From Nautilia profundicola AmH (GTDB lineage Bacteria; Campylobacterota; Campylobacteria; Campylobacterales; Nautiliaceae): 64,000 nucleotides of DNA. Positions 1-11,311 of this stretch are shown here, piece after piece; position 1 is the first letter of the stretch, and every line of letters starts with the position of its first letter. The stretch lies in the NCBI RefSeq assembly GCF_000021725.1, contig NC_012115.1:1-64000 (forward strand), given 5' to 3'. The notes beneath the pieces are model-generated. The model searched no databases. It worked only from the letters and a program-made list of their open reading frames with translations, and had not been told where the DNA came from. A program made the position numbers and the translations under genes.

Positions 1-100
1 ACTATTTTACATTTATTCTCCGATATGATAAAATTTAATTCACATAATTTTTCACAACAAATTCACAATGTGAAAAAAAAGTTATTCACAAAGGACAACA
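1..100. other. oriC: Probable oriC part: DnaA-box cluster upstream of dnaA
   Basis: Short AT-rich stretch before dnaA with five TTCACA cores. Four are forward (39-44, 51-56, 62-67, 85-90) and one is reversed (69-74). Positions 82-90 read TTATTCACA, an exact match to the DnaA-box consensus TTATNCACA, and 36-44 differ from it at one base. This density in 60 bases beside dnaA fits an origin or a DnaA-autoregulated dnaA promoter. Campylobacterota origins can be split around dnaA, so the dnaA-dnaN gap may be the second half. The left part of the region is cut by the window edge. Confidence 0.65.
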
Positions 101-1411
101 TTGAGCATATTTACCAAAATAAAAAAATCACTAAAAAGTGAAAACCTTGTGAATTATAATAAATTTATCAAAAATTTGGAATTTGACGAAAAAAATTCTA
201 CTTCCACACACCTGATTATCAAAGCTCCTAATATATTTATCGCCAATTTTGTAAAAAGAAAATATTTAAACAAAATAAGCGAACTGTATGAAAAAGAAAC
301 CGGAATAAAACCAAAAATCGATATAGTTACTAAAGAAATATCGCATAGACCTTTAACTATAGAAGAAATTATCGAACCAACTACACCGAGTGTATTAATT
401 CCTGAATATACGTTTGAGAGTTTTATAGTAGGACCATCAAACCAGTTTGCCTATACCGCAGCAAAAAGTGTAGCCGAAAATCCTGGTAAAAACTATAATC
501 CACTGTTTATCTACGGAGGGGTTGGACTTGGTAAAACCCACCTGCTTCAGGCAATAGGTAACTACCTAAAAAGCTCACTAAATGTACTGTATGTAACAAG
601 TGAACAGTTTATGAATGAATTTACCGAAAACATCAGGATGAAAACACCTGAGAGATTTCACGAAAAATACAGAAACTGCGATGTTTTACTCATAGATGAC
701 GTACAGTTTTTCGCGGGAAAAGAAAGAACCCAGGAAGAGTTTTTCCATACATTCAACGAACTCTATAACCAGAAAAAACAGATATGCCTCACAGCCGACA
801 GGCCTCCTAAGAAACTTTATGACCTCGTAGACAGACTCAGAAGCAGATTTGAAGCGGGACTGATAGTCGATATCCAGCCGCCGGAACTTGAAACAAAAAT
901 AGAAATCATCAGAAAAAAATGCGAACTAAACGGAATATACCTGCCGGAAGAAATTATCGAATATATTGCCACAAAGCTTGACTCGAACATCAGGGAAATC
1001 GAAGGAATGATTACAAAAATCAACGCAATGTCCAAGATCCTCGGAATCAGCGAAATTACGCTTGATTTTGCAAAACAGGCGCTTAAAGAGCATATAAAAG
1101 ACAAAAAAGAGGTAATTACACTTGAAGATATTATAAAACTTATAGCAAAAGAATTTAACATTAAACCGAGTGAAATAGTTTCAAAAAGCAGAAACAAAAA
1201 CATAGTGGCTGCCAGAAGATGCGCAATTTACCTCGCAAGGGAGTTTACAAAAGAATCAACTCCGATTATTGCAAAATATTTCGGTCTAAGAGATCATAGT
1301 GCGGTAAGCCATGCCATCAAAAGTTTTAATAAAAAACTTAAAGAAGACAGTGAGTTCAGAATTAAAATAGAAGAGCTCAAAAATAAAATTCAAATCAAAA
1401 AAAGTGAATAA
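101..1411 (+). CDS. dnaA: Chromosomal replication initiator DnaA
   Basis: 436-residue AAA+ initiator that binds DnaA boxes, melts the origin and loads the DnaB helicase. Visible are an N-terminal domain (about 1-80), a Walker A loop (139-147, GGVGLGKTH), Walker B (LLIDDVQFF), and the C-terminal helix-turn-helix signature RDHSAVSHAI that contacts the DnaA box. The linker domain II is very short, as in many Campylobacterota. The start is TTG at 101, supported by AAGGA at 91-95; no ATG fits as well. DnaA boxes directly upstream suggest autoregulation. Length and motifs are normal for the family. Confidence 0.98.
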   Translation: MSIFTKIKKSLKSENLVNYNKFIKNLEFDEKNSTSTHLIIKAPNIFIANFVKRKYLNKISELYEKETGIKPKIDIVTKEISHRPLTIEEIIEPTTPSVLIPEYTFESFIVGPSNQFAYTAAKSVAENPGKNYNPLFIYGGVGLGKTHLLQAIGNYLKSSLNVLYVTSEQFMNEFTENIRMKTPERFHEKYRNCDVLLIDDVQFFAGKERTQEEFFHTFNELYNQKKQICLTADRPPKKLYDLVDRLRSRFEAGLIVDIQPPELETKIEIIRKKCELNGIYLPEEIIEYIATKLDSNIREIEGMITKINAMSKILGISEITLDFAKQALKEHIKDKKEVITLEDIIKLIAKEFNIKPSEIVSKSRNKNIVAARRCAIYLAREFTKESTPIIAKYFGLRDHSAVSHAIKSFNKKLKEDSEFRIKIEELKNKIQIKKSE

Positions 1412-1533
1412 GTTGAAGAAAAAAGTTTTTCACATTCACGGCCTAATTTTAGGTATAATGGGGAAAAATTTATCTTTTCACATTTTAACGTGACTTATTA
1501 TTACTATTATCTAAATTTAAATAAGGAGATAAA
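1403..1533. promoter_or_regulatory. dnaA-dnaN intergenic region: second DnaA-box cluster and dnaN promoter
   Basis: Holds TTCAC cores at 1429-1434, 1435-1439 and 1477-1482, plus a reversed near-consensus box at 1403-1411 (reverse complement TTATTCACT) over the dnaA stop codon. A TATAAT -10 hexamer lies at 1454-1459 in the context AGGTATAATG, and a strong AAGGAG precedes dnaN at 1523-1528. The boxes could be the second part of a bipartite origin, as described for Helicobacter pylori, or DnaA control sites of dnaN. The promoter is well supported; the origin role is inference. Confidence 0.55.
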
Positions 1534-2586
1534 ATGCATATCAGAATTGAAAAGCCGGTAATCGAAAGCATTTTGAATCAAATAATACCTTTTACGGAAA
1601 AAAAAGACAATACGCAAATAACTTCACACATACTCATAAAAGCGAATGAGAAATTAATTTTAAAAGCTACAGATAAAGAAATAGGTATAAAAGTAATTAC
1701 TAATGCGGAAATAATCGAACCGGGAACAGTAACTATAAACGGAAAAAGATTTCTTGATATTATAAAAACACTTCAAAACAAAGAAATTGAAATAAAAACG
1801 GAAGAAAATCAAATTACAATTACACAAGACAGCTCAATATATAAATTAACATCTTTTAATGCAAGTGAATTTCCGGAATTTCCAAATACAGATGAAATGA
1901 ACAAAATAGACATCGAAACTGAAGAATTAAACAAAGCTATCAAAAAAATCTACCCGGTTATAGACAATAACAATCCGAAATATGAATTAAACGGTGCATT
2001 GTTTGATTTAGGAGAAAAAACAAATTTTGTTTCAACTGATACAAGAAGACTTGCCGTATATTATTCAAAGGCAAAGGCAAGGGATTCAAAAATAATAGTT
2101 CCTAAAAGAAGTATTGCCGAAATCAAAAGGGTAATAAGAGATGATATGCAAATCTTTTATGACGATGTTTACTTAATTTTAAAAAATAACGAAATATTAT
2201 TTTTTACAAAACTAATAAATGGAAAATTTCCGGCTTACGAAAAAATTATACCTCAAAGTTTAAAATATGAACTGAATATACCAAAAGGAGAGTTCTTATC
2301 TCACTTAAAACAAGTAAGTATTATTTCCAATGAAGTAAAAATTACAATTAAAAACGATAAAATTATTTTTGAAAGTATCAGTGATGAAACTATGCAAGCA
2401 AAAACAAGCTTTGATTTAAATACTCCGTTAGAAGATTTTACATTTGCAGTTAACAGTAGATATATTATGGATTTTCTAAATGTAATTGAAAACGATACAT
2501 TTGTACTTGGCCTGAATGAACCGAATATACCGTTTGTTCTTAAAGATGAAAACTTCATAACAATAGTAATGCCTCTTAATATTTGA
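1534..2586 (+). CDS. dnaN: DNA polymerase III beta subunit (sliding clamp)
   Basis: 350-residue clamp that encircles DNA and tethers polymerase III and other clamp-binding proteins. It follows dnaA in the usual order, and the sequence has the three-repeat pattern of the family, including the TDTRRLAVY motif of the second domain and the terminal VMPLNI, close to the MPMR ending of other clamps. It is slightly shorter than the 366-residue E. coli protein. The AAGGAG site six bases before ATG fixes the start. Codon use is AT-rich and like that of its neighbours. Confidence 0.97.
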   Translation: MHIRIEKPVIESILNQIIPFTEKKDNTQITSHILIKANEKLILKATDKEIGIKVITNAEIIEPGTVTINGKRFLDIIKTLQNKEIEIKTEENQITITQDSSIYKLTSFNASEFPEFPNTDEMNKIDIETEELNKAIKKIYPVIDNNNPKYELNGALFDLGEKTNFVSTDTRRLAVYYSKAKARDSKIIVPKRSIAEIKRVIRDDMQIFYDDVYLILKNNEILFFTKLINGKFPAYEKIIPQSLKYELNIPKGEFLSHLKQVSIISNEVKITIKNDKIIFESISDETMQAKTSFDLNTPLEDFTFAVNSRYIMDFLNVIENDTFVLGLNEPNIPFVLKDENFITIVMPLNI

Positions 2587-2592
2587 TATAAT
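2587..2592 (+). promoter_or_regulatory. Putative gyrB -10 box
   Basis: TATAAT directly after the dnaN stop codon, 28 bases before the gyrB ATG at 2620, in the context TTGATATAAT. It suggests that gyrB has its own promoter as well as any read-through from dnaN. No clear -35 is visible, which is usual for sigma-70 promoters in this phylum. Confidence 0.5.
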
Positions 2593-2604
2593 ATTAAAAA
2601 ATGA

Positions 2605-4896
<2,292 letters not shown>

Positions 4897-4904
4897 GGAA
4901 CATA

Positions 4905-5294
4905 ATGAGTGAAATCAGATACGGTGAAAAAGAAATTCTTGAATTTAATCCTGAAAATATGGAAATATGGCCGAATAAACATAAAAAAAACTATTTGATC
5001 AAAATAACGCTTCCTGAATTTATGTGTAAATGTCCAAGAAGCGGATATCCTGATTTTGCAACCGTATATCTTGAATATACGCCGGATGAGTGGGTTGTTG
5101 AGCTTAAGGCTTTAAAACTTTATATCAACTCATTTATGAACAGATACATTTCACACGAAGACAGCGCAAACGAAATATTTGATACTCTTTATAATAAACT
5201 GAAACCTAAATATATGAAAATCACAATGGATTTCAACCCGAGAGGCAACGTTCATACCGTAATCGAAATCGACAGCGACAAAATAGAAAAATAA
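4905..5294 (+). CDS. queF: NADPH-dependent 7-cyano-7-deazaguanine reductase
   Basis: 129-residue single-domain QueF reducing preQ0 to preQ1 in queuosine synthesis. The signature CPRSGYPDF holds the Cys that forms the thioimide with substrate, followed by the NADPH-binding region VELKALKLY and the ISHED segment with the substrate-contacting Glu. Length fits the short YkvM-type enzyme. ATG follows gyrB by 8 bases. Its partner in the last step of the pathway, queH, is at 30.3 kb. It ends back-to-back with gspF. Confidence 0.95.
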   Translation: MSEIRYGEKEILEFNPENMEIWPNKHKKNYLIKITLPEFMCKCPRSGYPDFATVYLEYTPDEWVVELKALKLYINSFMNRYISHEDSANEIFDTLYNKLKPKYMKITMDFNPRGNVHTVIEIDSDKIEK

Positions 5295-5301
5295 TTATTT
5301 T
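5288..5301. terminator. Weak AT palindrome between queF and gspF
   Basis: The perfect palindrome AAAATAATTATTTT spans the ends of the convergent genes queF and gspF. As an RNA hairpin it is all A:U and weak, so a role as bidirectional terminator is only a possibility. Confidence 0.3.
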
Positions 5302-6494
5302 ATAATACTCATACTGAACATAGGGAGAAGTATAGCAGTTACTATAAATCCTATACTTACCCCTACAAATACTATTAAAGCAGGTTCAAGAAGAGATAGC
5401 AGCGTGTTTGTAAGAGATTCGCTTTCTTCAAAATAAAGTTCGCTTATATTTCCTAAAACCTCATCGATCTGTGATGTTTCTTCCGCCAAAGAGAGAGCCT
5501 GAAGAAAACTTTTATCAAAATCAAACCCCGCTTTTTTGAGTGAAACAGAGAGTTTTTTACCTTCTATTACATCCTGAAGTGCTTTTTGAAATACCGATTT
5601 AATGTATTCGTTGTCTATTGTGTTTACAGACATATTTACGGCGTTTATGTAGTTTACCCCCGCGTTTGTAAGTACGGATGTAAGGTACGAGAATCTGCCG
5701 AGCTCTTTTGAGACGATCAGTTTTTTTATAACAGGCAGTTTTAAAAGAAATTTATGTATGGAATATCTGAATTTCAAATTTTTTTTATACATTATTCTAA
5801 ACCCCGCAGCAAATACGATAAACAGTATCAAAATAGCCTGCCAGGAGTGCTGAAGGAAATTTCCGGTGTTTATTACTATTTTTGTAATAGCGGGGAGGTC
5901 TTGGTGCAGGTTTTCAAAAACCTTGACAATTTTCGGCACCACCGTTGTGAGCATAAATGAAATCATAAACACCGCCACGATAATAATAAACATAGGATAT
6001 ACAAGTGCCTGTGACGTTTTTGAAGATATTTTCTCTTCGTCTTTTAAAAACTTGGAAATCTCAACAAGTACTATGTCGAGTTTTCCGCTCTCTTCGCCTA
6101 TTTTTACCGTACTTGTGACGTATTTGGGTAAATTGATAAAGTTTTGGGATTCAAGAGAAGCGTAAAACGATTTTCCTTCTTTAATGGAGTTTTGTATATA
6201 ATCGAGGAATTTTATAATTTTGGAGTTGTCTGTCTGGTTTTTACTCAGGTTTATCGCACTGATTAGCGGAATGGAGGCTTTTAAATAAAGCCCGAGAGAG
6301 TTAAACAGTTTTGAGAGCTCTTTTCTTGGTACTTTTTTTGAAAAAGAGATGTTAAACGAAATGTTTTTTGCAGGTTTTATATCCGTAACGTAAAGGCCCT
6401 CAAGTTTTGATAAGGCTTCTTTTTCGTTTGACGCTTCTATTTTACCTTTTACGGTTTTTCCGTTTTTATCATAGGCGCTGTATTTAAAATACAA
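5295..6494 (-). CDS. gspF: Type II secretion inner-membrane platform protein GspF
   Basis: 399-residue polytopic protein of the PulF/PilC family that anchors the assembly ATPase and drives pseudopilus growth. The N-terminus (MYFKYSAYDKNGKTVKG) is the typical GspF opening, followed by two homologous cytoplasmic domains. Hydrophobic segments lie near 170-190, 215-235 and 370-395. It is the last gene of the leftward gsp operon, 8 bases after gspE. Its base composition is clearly richer in GC than gspD to gspK upstream. The equally related competence or type IV pilus PilC is less likely because all genes around are gsp-like. Confidence 0.9.
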   Translation of the reverse strand: MYFKYSAYDKNGKTVKGKIEASNEKEALSKLEGLYVTDIKPAKNISFNISFSKKVPRKELSKLFNSLGLYLKASIPLISAINLSKNQTDNSKIIKFLDYIQNSIKEGKSFYASLESQNFINLPKYVTSTVKIGEESGKLDIVLVEISKFLKDEEKISSKTSQALVYPMFIIIVAVFMISFMLTTVVPKIVKVFENLHQDLPAITKIVINTGNFLQHSWQAILILFIVFAAGFRIMYKKNLKFRYSIHKFLLKLPVIKKLIVSKELGRFSYLTSVLTNAGVNYINAVNMSVNTIDNEYIKSVFQKALQDVIEGKKLSVSLKKAGFDFDKSFLQALSLAEETSQIDEVLGNISELYFEESESLTNTLLSLLEPALIVFVGVSIGFIVTAILLPMFSMSIIK

Positions 6495-6502
6495 TTTCCC
6501 TC

Positions 6503-8005
6503 CTAATCTTTAAGCCCGACTCTTATTGCTTCGCTAAGAGACGTCTCCCCGTTTATTACAAGTTCACAAAGGTTTTGTTTGATGGTTTTCATTCCGTATT
6601 CGATCATTTTGTTTTTAAGTTCTATATCGTTTGTACCGTTTGCGATAAGGGTTTTTATTTCATCGTTCATTATGAAAAGCTCTCCCACCGCCCTTCTTTT
6701 TACATATCCGGTGAAATTACATTTAGGGCATCCTTTTGCTTTATAGATCTTTTCTGGTGTGTAGTTTTGAAGGGTGGGATCTTTTGATATTATCTGTTTA
6801 AATTCATAGGTTTCGTCTTCTTCTTTACACTCACACAGTATTCTTACAAGCCTTTGTGATAAAACCCCTATAAGTGATGATGAAATCAAAAACGGCTCAA
6901 CCCCCATGTCCATAAGCCTTGTAATGGTTGCGGCTGCGTTGTTGGTATGAAGGGTCGAGAGCATCAGATGCCCCGTAAGAGCTGCCTGGATTGCGATAGT
7001 CGCCGTTTCTTTATCCCTGATTTCCCCTACCATTATGATATCGGGATCCTGTCTTAGGATACTTCTAAGTCCCGAGCTGAAAGTAAGTCCCACTTTGTTA
7101 TTTACCTGGATCTGGTTTATGTTGTTTGCTTTGTATTCCACAGGGTTTTCTATTGTTATTATGTTTTTTTCCGGTGTTGCGATTGTCTGCAGGAAGCTGT
7201 GAAGGGTAGTGGATTTACCGCTTCCGGTAGGACCCGTTACGAGAATCATTCCGTATGAGTGCTCAAGCAGTTCTTTAAACCCTTCCGTGACGGTTTTATC
7301 AAACCCCAGATCTTTCAGGGTAGGAATGTCTTCACTTTCCATAAGGAGCCTCAGTACAGCTTTTTCCCCGAAATATGTAGGGATTATGGACACCCTTATA
7401 TCGGTTGTTTTGTTTGCGATTTTGATCTGGCATCTTCCGTCTTGAGGTATTCTTTTTTCGCTTATGTCGAGGTTTGAGATTACTTTTATTCTGTTTATAA
7501 TGAGGTTTACTATGTTTTTTTGGATGGTTGCCTGTGTTATGAGCACTCCGTCTATTCTGAATCTTATGGTTCCGAAATTTTCGTGTGTTTCTATGTGTAT
7601 GTCGCTTGCTCTTTTTTTTACTGCTTGAAAAAACATAGAGTTTACAAATTTAATAATAGGTGCTGAATTTTCTGAATCTAAAATATCAAGACTATTTTTT
7701 ATAAAATCATCAAGTGAAAGTTCTTCTTCAACTTCAATATCACTATTTTGAAATTCTTTTTGAGTTTTTACTTCCAAAAATTGATTTAAAAGTCTATTAA
7801 ATGACTCATTGTCAGTAATAATAATATCTAAAGGTATTTGTGTTTTATTATAGAAATTAAGAGCATCTATTAAATTTTCTTCATTTGTAAAAAAAAAATC
7901 TTTATCTTTGTATCTTCCAGGAAGAAGTGAGAATTTTATTCCATCTTCAATATTGAAACTATCTAATTGTATAGCTTTTGGATTTATATTATTTATTTTG
8001 TTCAT
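6503..8005 (-). CDS. gspE: Type II secretion ATPase GspE
   Basis: 500-residue secretion ATPase powering pseudopilus assembly at the inner membrane. Visible are the Walker A loop at 258-266 (GPTGSGKST), the Asp box and Walker B region with RQDPDIIMVGEIRD, the His box, and a late pair of metal-binding Cys motifs (CEC near 393, CPKC near 425) typical of GspE. The start overlaps the gspD stop by 4 bases. The first roughly 125 codons (8005 to about 7640) are much more AT-rich than the rest: hand counts of 60-base samples give about 20% GC at 7801 against 50% at 7201. The gene may be a recombination mosaic. Confidence 0.93.
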   Translation of the reverse strand: MNKINNINPKAIQLDSFNIEDGIKFSLLPGRYKDKDFFFTNEENLIDALNFYNKTQIPLDIIITDNESFNRLLNQFLEVKTQKEFQNSDIEVEEELSLDDFIKNSLDILDSENSAPIIKFVNSMFFQAVKKRASDIHIETHENFGTIRFRIDGVLITQATIQKNIVNLIINRIKVISNLDISEKRIPQDGRCQIKIANKTTDIRVSIIPTYFGEKAVLRLLMESEDIPTLKDLGFDKTVTEGFKELLEHSYGMILVTGPTGSGKSTTLHSFLQTIATPEKNIITIENPVEYKANNINQIQVNNKVGLTFSSGLRSILRQDPDIIMVGEIRDKETATIAIQAALTGHLMLSTLHTNNAAATITRLMDMGVEPFLISSSLIGVLSQRLVRILCECKEEDETYEFKQIISKDPTLQNYTPEKIYKAKGCPKCNFTGYVKRRAVGELFIMNDEIKTLIANGTNDIELKNKMIEYGMKTIKQNLCELVINGETSLSEAIRVGLKD

Positions 8006-9744
8006 TTTAAATTCTTTTTCTTGATATATTCAAGAGCAAATTTTCTTTCTAATTCGTTTAATTTACCAAGAGTTAATCTTAATTTATCAAGATCTGTACT
8101 TTGCTTAACGATATAAGGAGTTAATACAATCACAAGAGTAGTTTTATCTTCATTAACTTCTTTATGTCTGAAAAGAGCTCCTATAATAGGTATATCACCA
8201 AAAAAAGGTACTTTTTTAATTGTAATATCTTTATTATTTCTGACAAGTCCCCCTATTATAATACTTTGACCGTTACTGACTATTGTTGTAGTTTTAATAT
8301 CTCTTTTTGATGTTGTTGGAAGAGTAAGGTCAGGTGATCCTGGTAATATATCTTCAACTACAGCTTTTACATTTAATGAGACTTTATTATCACTATCAAT
8401 TCTCGGTTTAATTTCTAAAGTAAGACCGATATCTTGCCTTGAATATGACACACTTGTGGATGTAGAAGTTGTTTGACCTGTTTTGACAGAAATTGTTTTA
8501 CCTACATATATTGTAGAAGGGGTATTGTTTATACATAAGATTGAAGGTTCGCTTAATTTTTTTGCCGCTCCGAATGTTTCAAGTAAATCTATTGTTGCTC
8601 CTAATGCTAATCCCTGCCTTATAGTAGGAATACTAAGTCCTAAAGAAGTCACATCAAATGCTATAGCGGGTCCACCCATATTGGCACTAAGTGTATATAA
8701 TCCACTTCCTGTTCCACTTCCAGCATATAATCCTAATTTATTACCAATTTGTGAAGCCTTTAAATTACTTATTTCCAATATTCTTGCTTTTACATAAACT
8801 TGCATTTTAGGTATATCAAGAGCTTTTATAATAGTTTTTATTGTATCCATTTGTTCCAATGTTGCTATTATTATTAAAGAATTTGTTTCTTTATCTTCTG
8901 TAATAGAAGGTATATTTTTTTTGTATTTTAAAGAAACAATTTTTTGAATAATTTTTGCCATATTTGTAACATCAGAATTTTTTAATGTGATTATTTCGGT
9001 AACTTGATCTAATTGTTTTGGTTTAGTGTCTAATTGTTTTATATGTTGAAGAATCTTTTGTATAACTTTATTTGGTCCTACTAATATTATGCCATTAGAA
9101 TTATCGTTTTTTATTATTTTATATTTATATATTTTATCATTAAATAGAGTATTGGAAATTTCAGTTATTTTAGGATATATTTTAGATAATTGAGTATTTT
9201 GGAGATTAAAAAAGATTATATCAGGTTTATCTAATGTATCTATTTTAGATAAGAGTTTTTTCATTATTTTAAGATTTTTAGGATAATCGGTAATAATAAG
9301 TAAATTTTTGTCTTTATTTAATATAATTTTCCCATATTTACTTTTTAAATAATTTATTTGAGTATATGCAGTTTTGGCTGATATATTATGTAATTTTATT
9401 ATGTCTGTTCTAATTTGATAAATATCACTTTTTCCTATTGGAGGAGCTTCCTTTATTGCATCAGCGCTTTTTATAACTTTTAAATAACCATGTTCTTTTA
9501 TAAGAGTATAACCTTTTGATCTTAATATATTTAATAAAATATCGTAAATTTCATTTTCATTTACGGGTTTAACTGAAATAAAATTAACTTTTCCCCTTAA
9601 ATCATTTGTTAATAATATATTTTTATTGGTAATTTTAGCAACCATTTTGATAAAATCGTTTATTTCTAAATTTTTAAAGGTTAAATCTATTTTTTGAGCA
9701 TAAATCATAATAGTTAACAATATAAGTAATTTAATCAATTTCAT
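8002..9744 (-). CDS. gspD: Type II secretion outer-membrane secretin GspD
   Basis: 580-residue secretin forming the outer-membrane channel. A cleavable signal peptide (MKLIKLLILLTIMIYA) is followed by N0 to N3 periplasmic repeats and the C-terminal beta-barrel domain with the conserved VPFFGDIPIIGALF and TPYIVK stretches. It is at the short end of the GspD range. It overlaps gspC by 14 bases and gspE by 4, so translation is coupled. No S-domain or pilotin gene is evident nearby, although lipoproteins encoded in the window could serve. Confidence 0.92.
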   Translation of the reverse strand: MKLIKLLILLTIMIYAQKIDLTFKNLEINDFIKMVAKITNKNILLTNDLRGKVNFISVKPVNENEIYDILLNILRSKGYTLIKEHGYLKVIKSADAIKEAPPIGKSDIYQIRTDIIKLHNISAKTAYTQINYLKSKYGKIILNKDKNLLIITDYPKNLKIMKKLLSKIDTLDKPDIIFFNLQNTQLSKIYPKITEISNTLFNDKIYKYKIIKNDNSNGIILVGPNKVIQKILQHIKQLDTKPKQLDQVTEIITLKNSDVTNMAKIIQKIVSLKYKKNIPSITEDKETNSLIIIATLEQMDTIKTIIKALDIPKMQVYVKARILEISNLKASQIGNKLGLYAGSGTGSGLYTLSANMGGPAIAFDVTSLGLSIPTIRQGLALGATIDLLETFGAAKKLSEPSILCINNTPSTIYVGKTISVKTGQTTSTSTSVSYSRQDIGLTLEIKPRIDSDNKVSLNVKAVVEDILPGSPDLTLPTTSKRDIKTTTIVSNGQSIIIGGLVRNNKDITIKKVPFFGDIPIIGALFRHKEVNEDKTTLVIVLTPYIVKQSTDLDKLRLTLGKLNELERKFALEYIKKKNLK

Positions 9745-10480
9745 AATTCAAAACCTTTTTTTTATTATTCCTTTTGATTTCAATAGAGAGGCTGTCGAAT
9801 TTATCTATATTATTATATAGTTGCCATGCTTGTGAATCATTTTTTAAATATTTATTATTTACTTTTATAATAATATCACTCTTTTTTAAACCTATTTTAT
9901 CAAATATACTATCTTTTTTTATATACGTAATTTTATAACCGTATGGATATTTAATTATTCCTATGTCATTCCAAATAAGTGCAGGATTTTTTTTAAATTT
10001 TTGTATAAGTTGTTTTTTTACTTTGATTGTACTTGAGGATGTATTTAAATTATTTTGTTGGATATTTTTTTTAAATGTTAAAATATATTTTTGTTTATTT
10101 TTAGTAAATACCACAAAATCATGATTTATATTTATAAGTTTATAACCATTAAAAGAATCGTTTATATCTATGAAAATATTTTTTTTATTTGCTTCAATAA
10201 TAATAAATGCTTTTTTTCCATCATTATATATTGCTTTTAATATCATGTTTTTTAGTTGTTCAGATTGATTTAATGATTCATTGAGATTTAAATTAGAGAT
10301 TTTTTTATTAAATTGTTTCATGAAAATATTTGAAAGATTTATATTGTAAAATTCATATTTTTTTTGTTCATGAATATTAGTTACAGGTATATTCGGTAGA
10401 AATAATTTTATAATACTCCAAAATAAAAAAGCACCAAAAAAAGCTGTGAAAAAATATAAAACATTTTTAAAAATTGACAT
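9731..10480 (-). CDS. gspC: Type II secretion coupling protein GspC with PDZ domain
   Basis: 249-residue bitopic inner-membrane protein. It has an N-terminal membrane helix (about 8-25), a homology-region-like domain (about 80-150, with the pattern LKAIY...AFIII...GYKLI), and a C-terminal PDZ-like domain (about 170-249, ending in the LSIEIKRNN strand). GspC links the inner-membrane platform to the secretin and helps to select substrates. Very AT-rich, with many Lys, Asn and Ile. Its end overlaps gspD, which supports the assignment despite low sequence conservation in this family. Confidence 0.75.
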   Translation of the reverse strand: MSIFKNVLYFFTAFFGAFLFWSIIKLFLPNIPVTNIHEQKKYEFYNINLSNIFMKQFNKKISNLNLNESLNQSEQLKNMILKAIYNDGKKAFIIIEANKKNIFIDINDSFNGYKLININHDFVVFTKNKQKYILTFKKNIQQNNLNTSSSTIKVKKQLIQKFKKNPALIWNDIGIIKYPYGYKITYIKKDSIFDKIGLKKSDIIIKVNNKYLKNDSQAWQLYNNIDKFDSLSIEIKRNNKKKVLNYEID

Positions 10481-10952
10481 AATAGTAATATCCTTTTTTA
10501 TCTTTTTTTAATAATTTTTTAATTGTTTGATTTTTAATATTGATAATGTATATCTTTAAAAAAGAATTTTTAATGTCTATTTTTCCTTTTATATCTCCAA
10601 AATTTGCAGAAGCATTTATATTTATAATAAAAGGATCTAAAATATTATGGCTTAAATAAGCTTTTTTAATAAAATAATTTCCAATATTTATTTTTAAATC
10701 CTTTATATATAAATTATTTTGTATTAAATATATATTTAAAATACCTTTATTAAAATCACATACATTTATATTTTTATAATATATTTGCCCGTTATTAAAA
10801 ATTAGACCTGTTATAGTTTGATTTATTTTAGTATTAATATAAATATTTTCTTTTTTTAAATAATTTTGAATTAAAAAAAATAATTCTTTTTTAGGCATAA
10901 AAATATATAAGCCTATAAAAAAAGCGCTTATTATAATAATTATTTTTTTCAT
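10467..10952 (-). CDS. Small GspN-like type II secretion protein
   Basis: 161 residues with an N-terminal membrane anchor (about 3-18) and a beta-rich remainder of short alternating hydrophobic strands, rich in Ile, Asn and Lys. Its place between a GspM-like and a GspC-like gene, and the pattern of inverted topology with a strand-rich periplasmic domain, suggest a short GspN. Canonical GspN is about 250 residues, so the assignment rests mainly on position. It overlaps gspC by 14 bases and the gspM-like gene by 4. Base composition is extreme: 6 G or C in the 60 bases from 10501. Confidence 0.5.
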   Translation of the reverse strand: MKKIIIIISAFFIGLYIFMPKKELFFLIQNYLKKENIYINTKINQTITGLIFNNGQIYYKNINVCDFNKGILNIYLIQNNLYIKDLKINIGNYFIKKAYLSHNILDPFIININASANFGDIKGKIDIKNSFLKIYIINIKNQTIKKLLKKDKKGYYYYVNF

Positions 10953-11311
10953 TTAAATATCTCCGCTTTAAAAAGTATATGATTATCACTTTTTACAATA
11001 GAAAATGATTTTATTTTAATGTTTGATTTTAAAAATAAAGTTAGTTTATTTAAATTTTTTAATTCTGTATTACATGATAAAATTATTAAATTATTTTTAT
11101 AATTTATATTACATATTTTTTTAACTGATTTAATAATTGTTGTGTTGTATTTATTCTTTAAATATTTAATTTCATTTACATTTTTTTTGAATTCTAAATA
11201 ATTATTTAATTCGCTTTTCAATTGTTTTTTAGATGAGATATATTGGTTAAATAATATGGCAGTAAGTATTAACGTTAGTAAAAATATCAAAATTGTTATA
11301 CGTTTATTCAT
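10949..11311 (-). CDS. GspM-like type II secretion protein
   Basis: 120-residue bitopic protein with a short cytoplasmic start, a membrane helix (about 6-26), a coiled-coil-like stretch (about 28-60) and a small ferredoxin-like ending. That architecture is shared by GspM and PilO, which pair with GspL and PilN. It sits directly after the GspL-like gene with an 8-base overlap, the usual L-M order. Sequence conservation is too low to be sure from motifs alone. Strongly AT-rich like its neighbours. Confidence 0.6.
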   Translation of the reverse strand: MNKRITILIFLLTLILTAILFNQYISSKKQLKSELNNYLEFKKNVNEIKYLKNKYNTTIIKSVKKICNINYKNNLIILSCNTELKNLNKLTLFLKSNIKIKSFSIVKSDNHILFKAEIFK

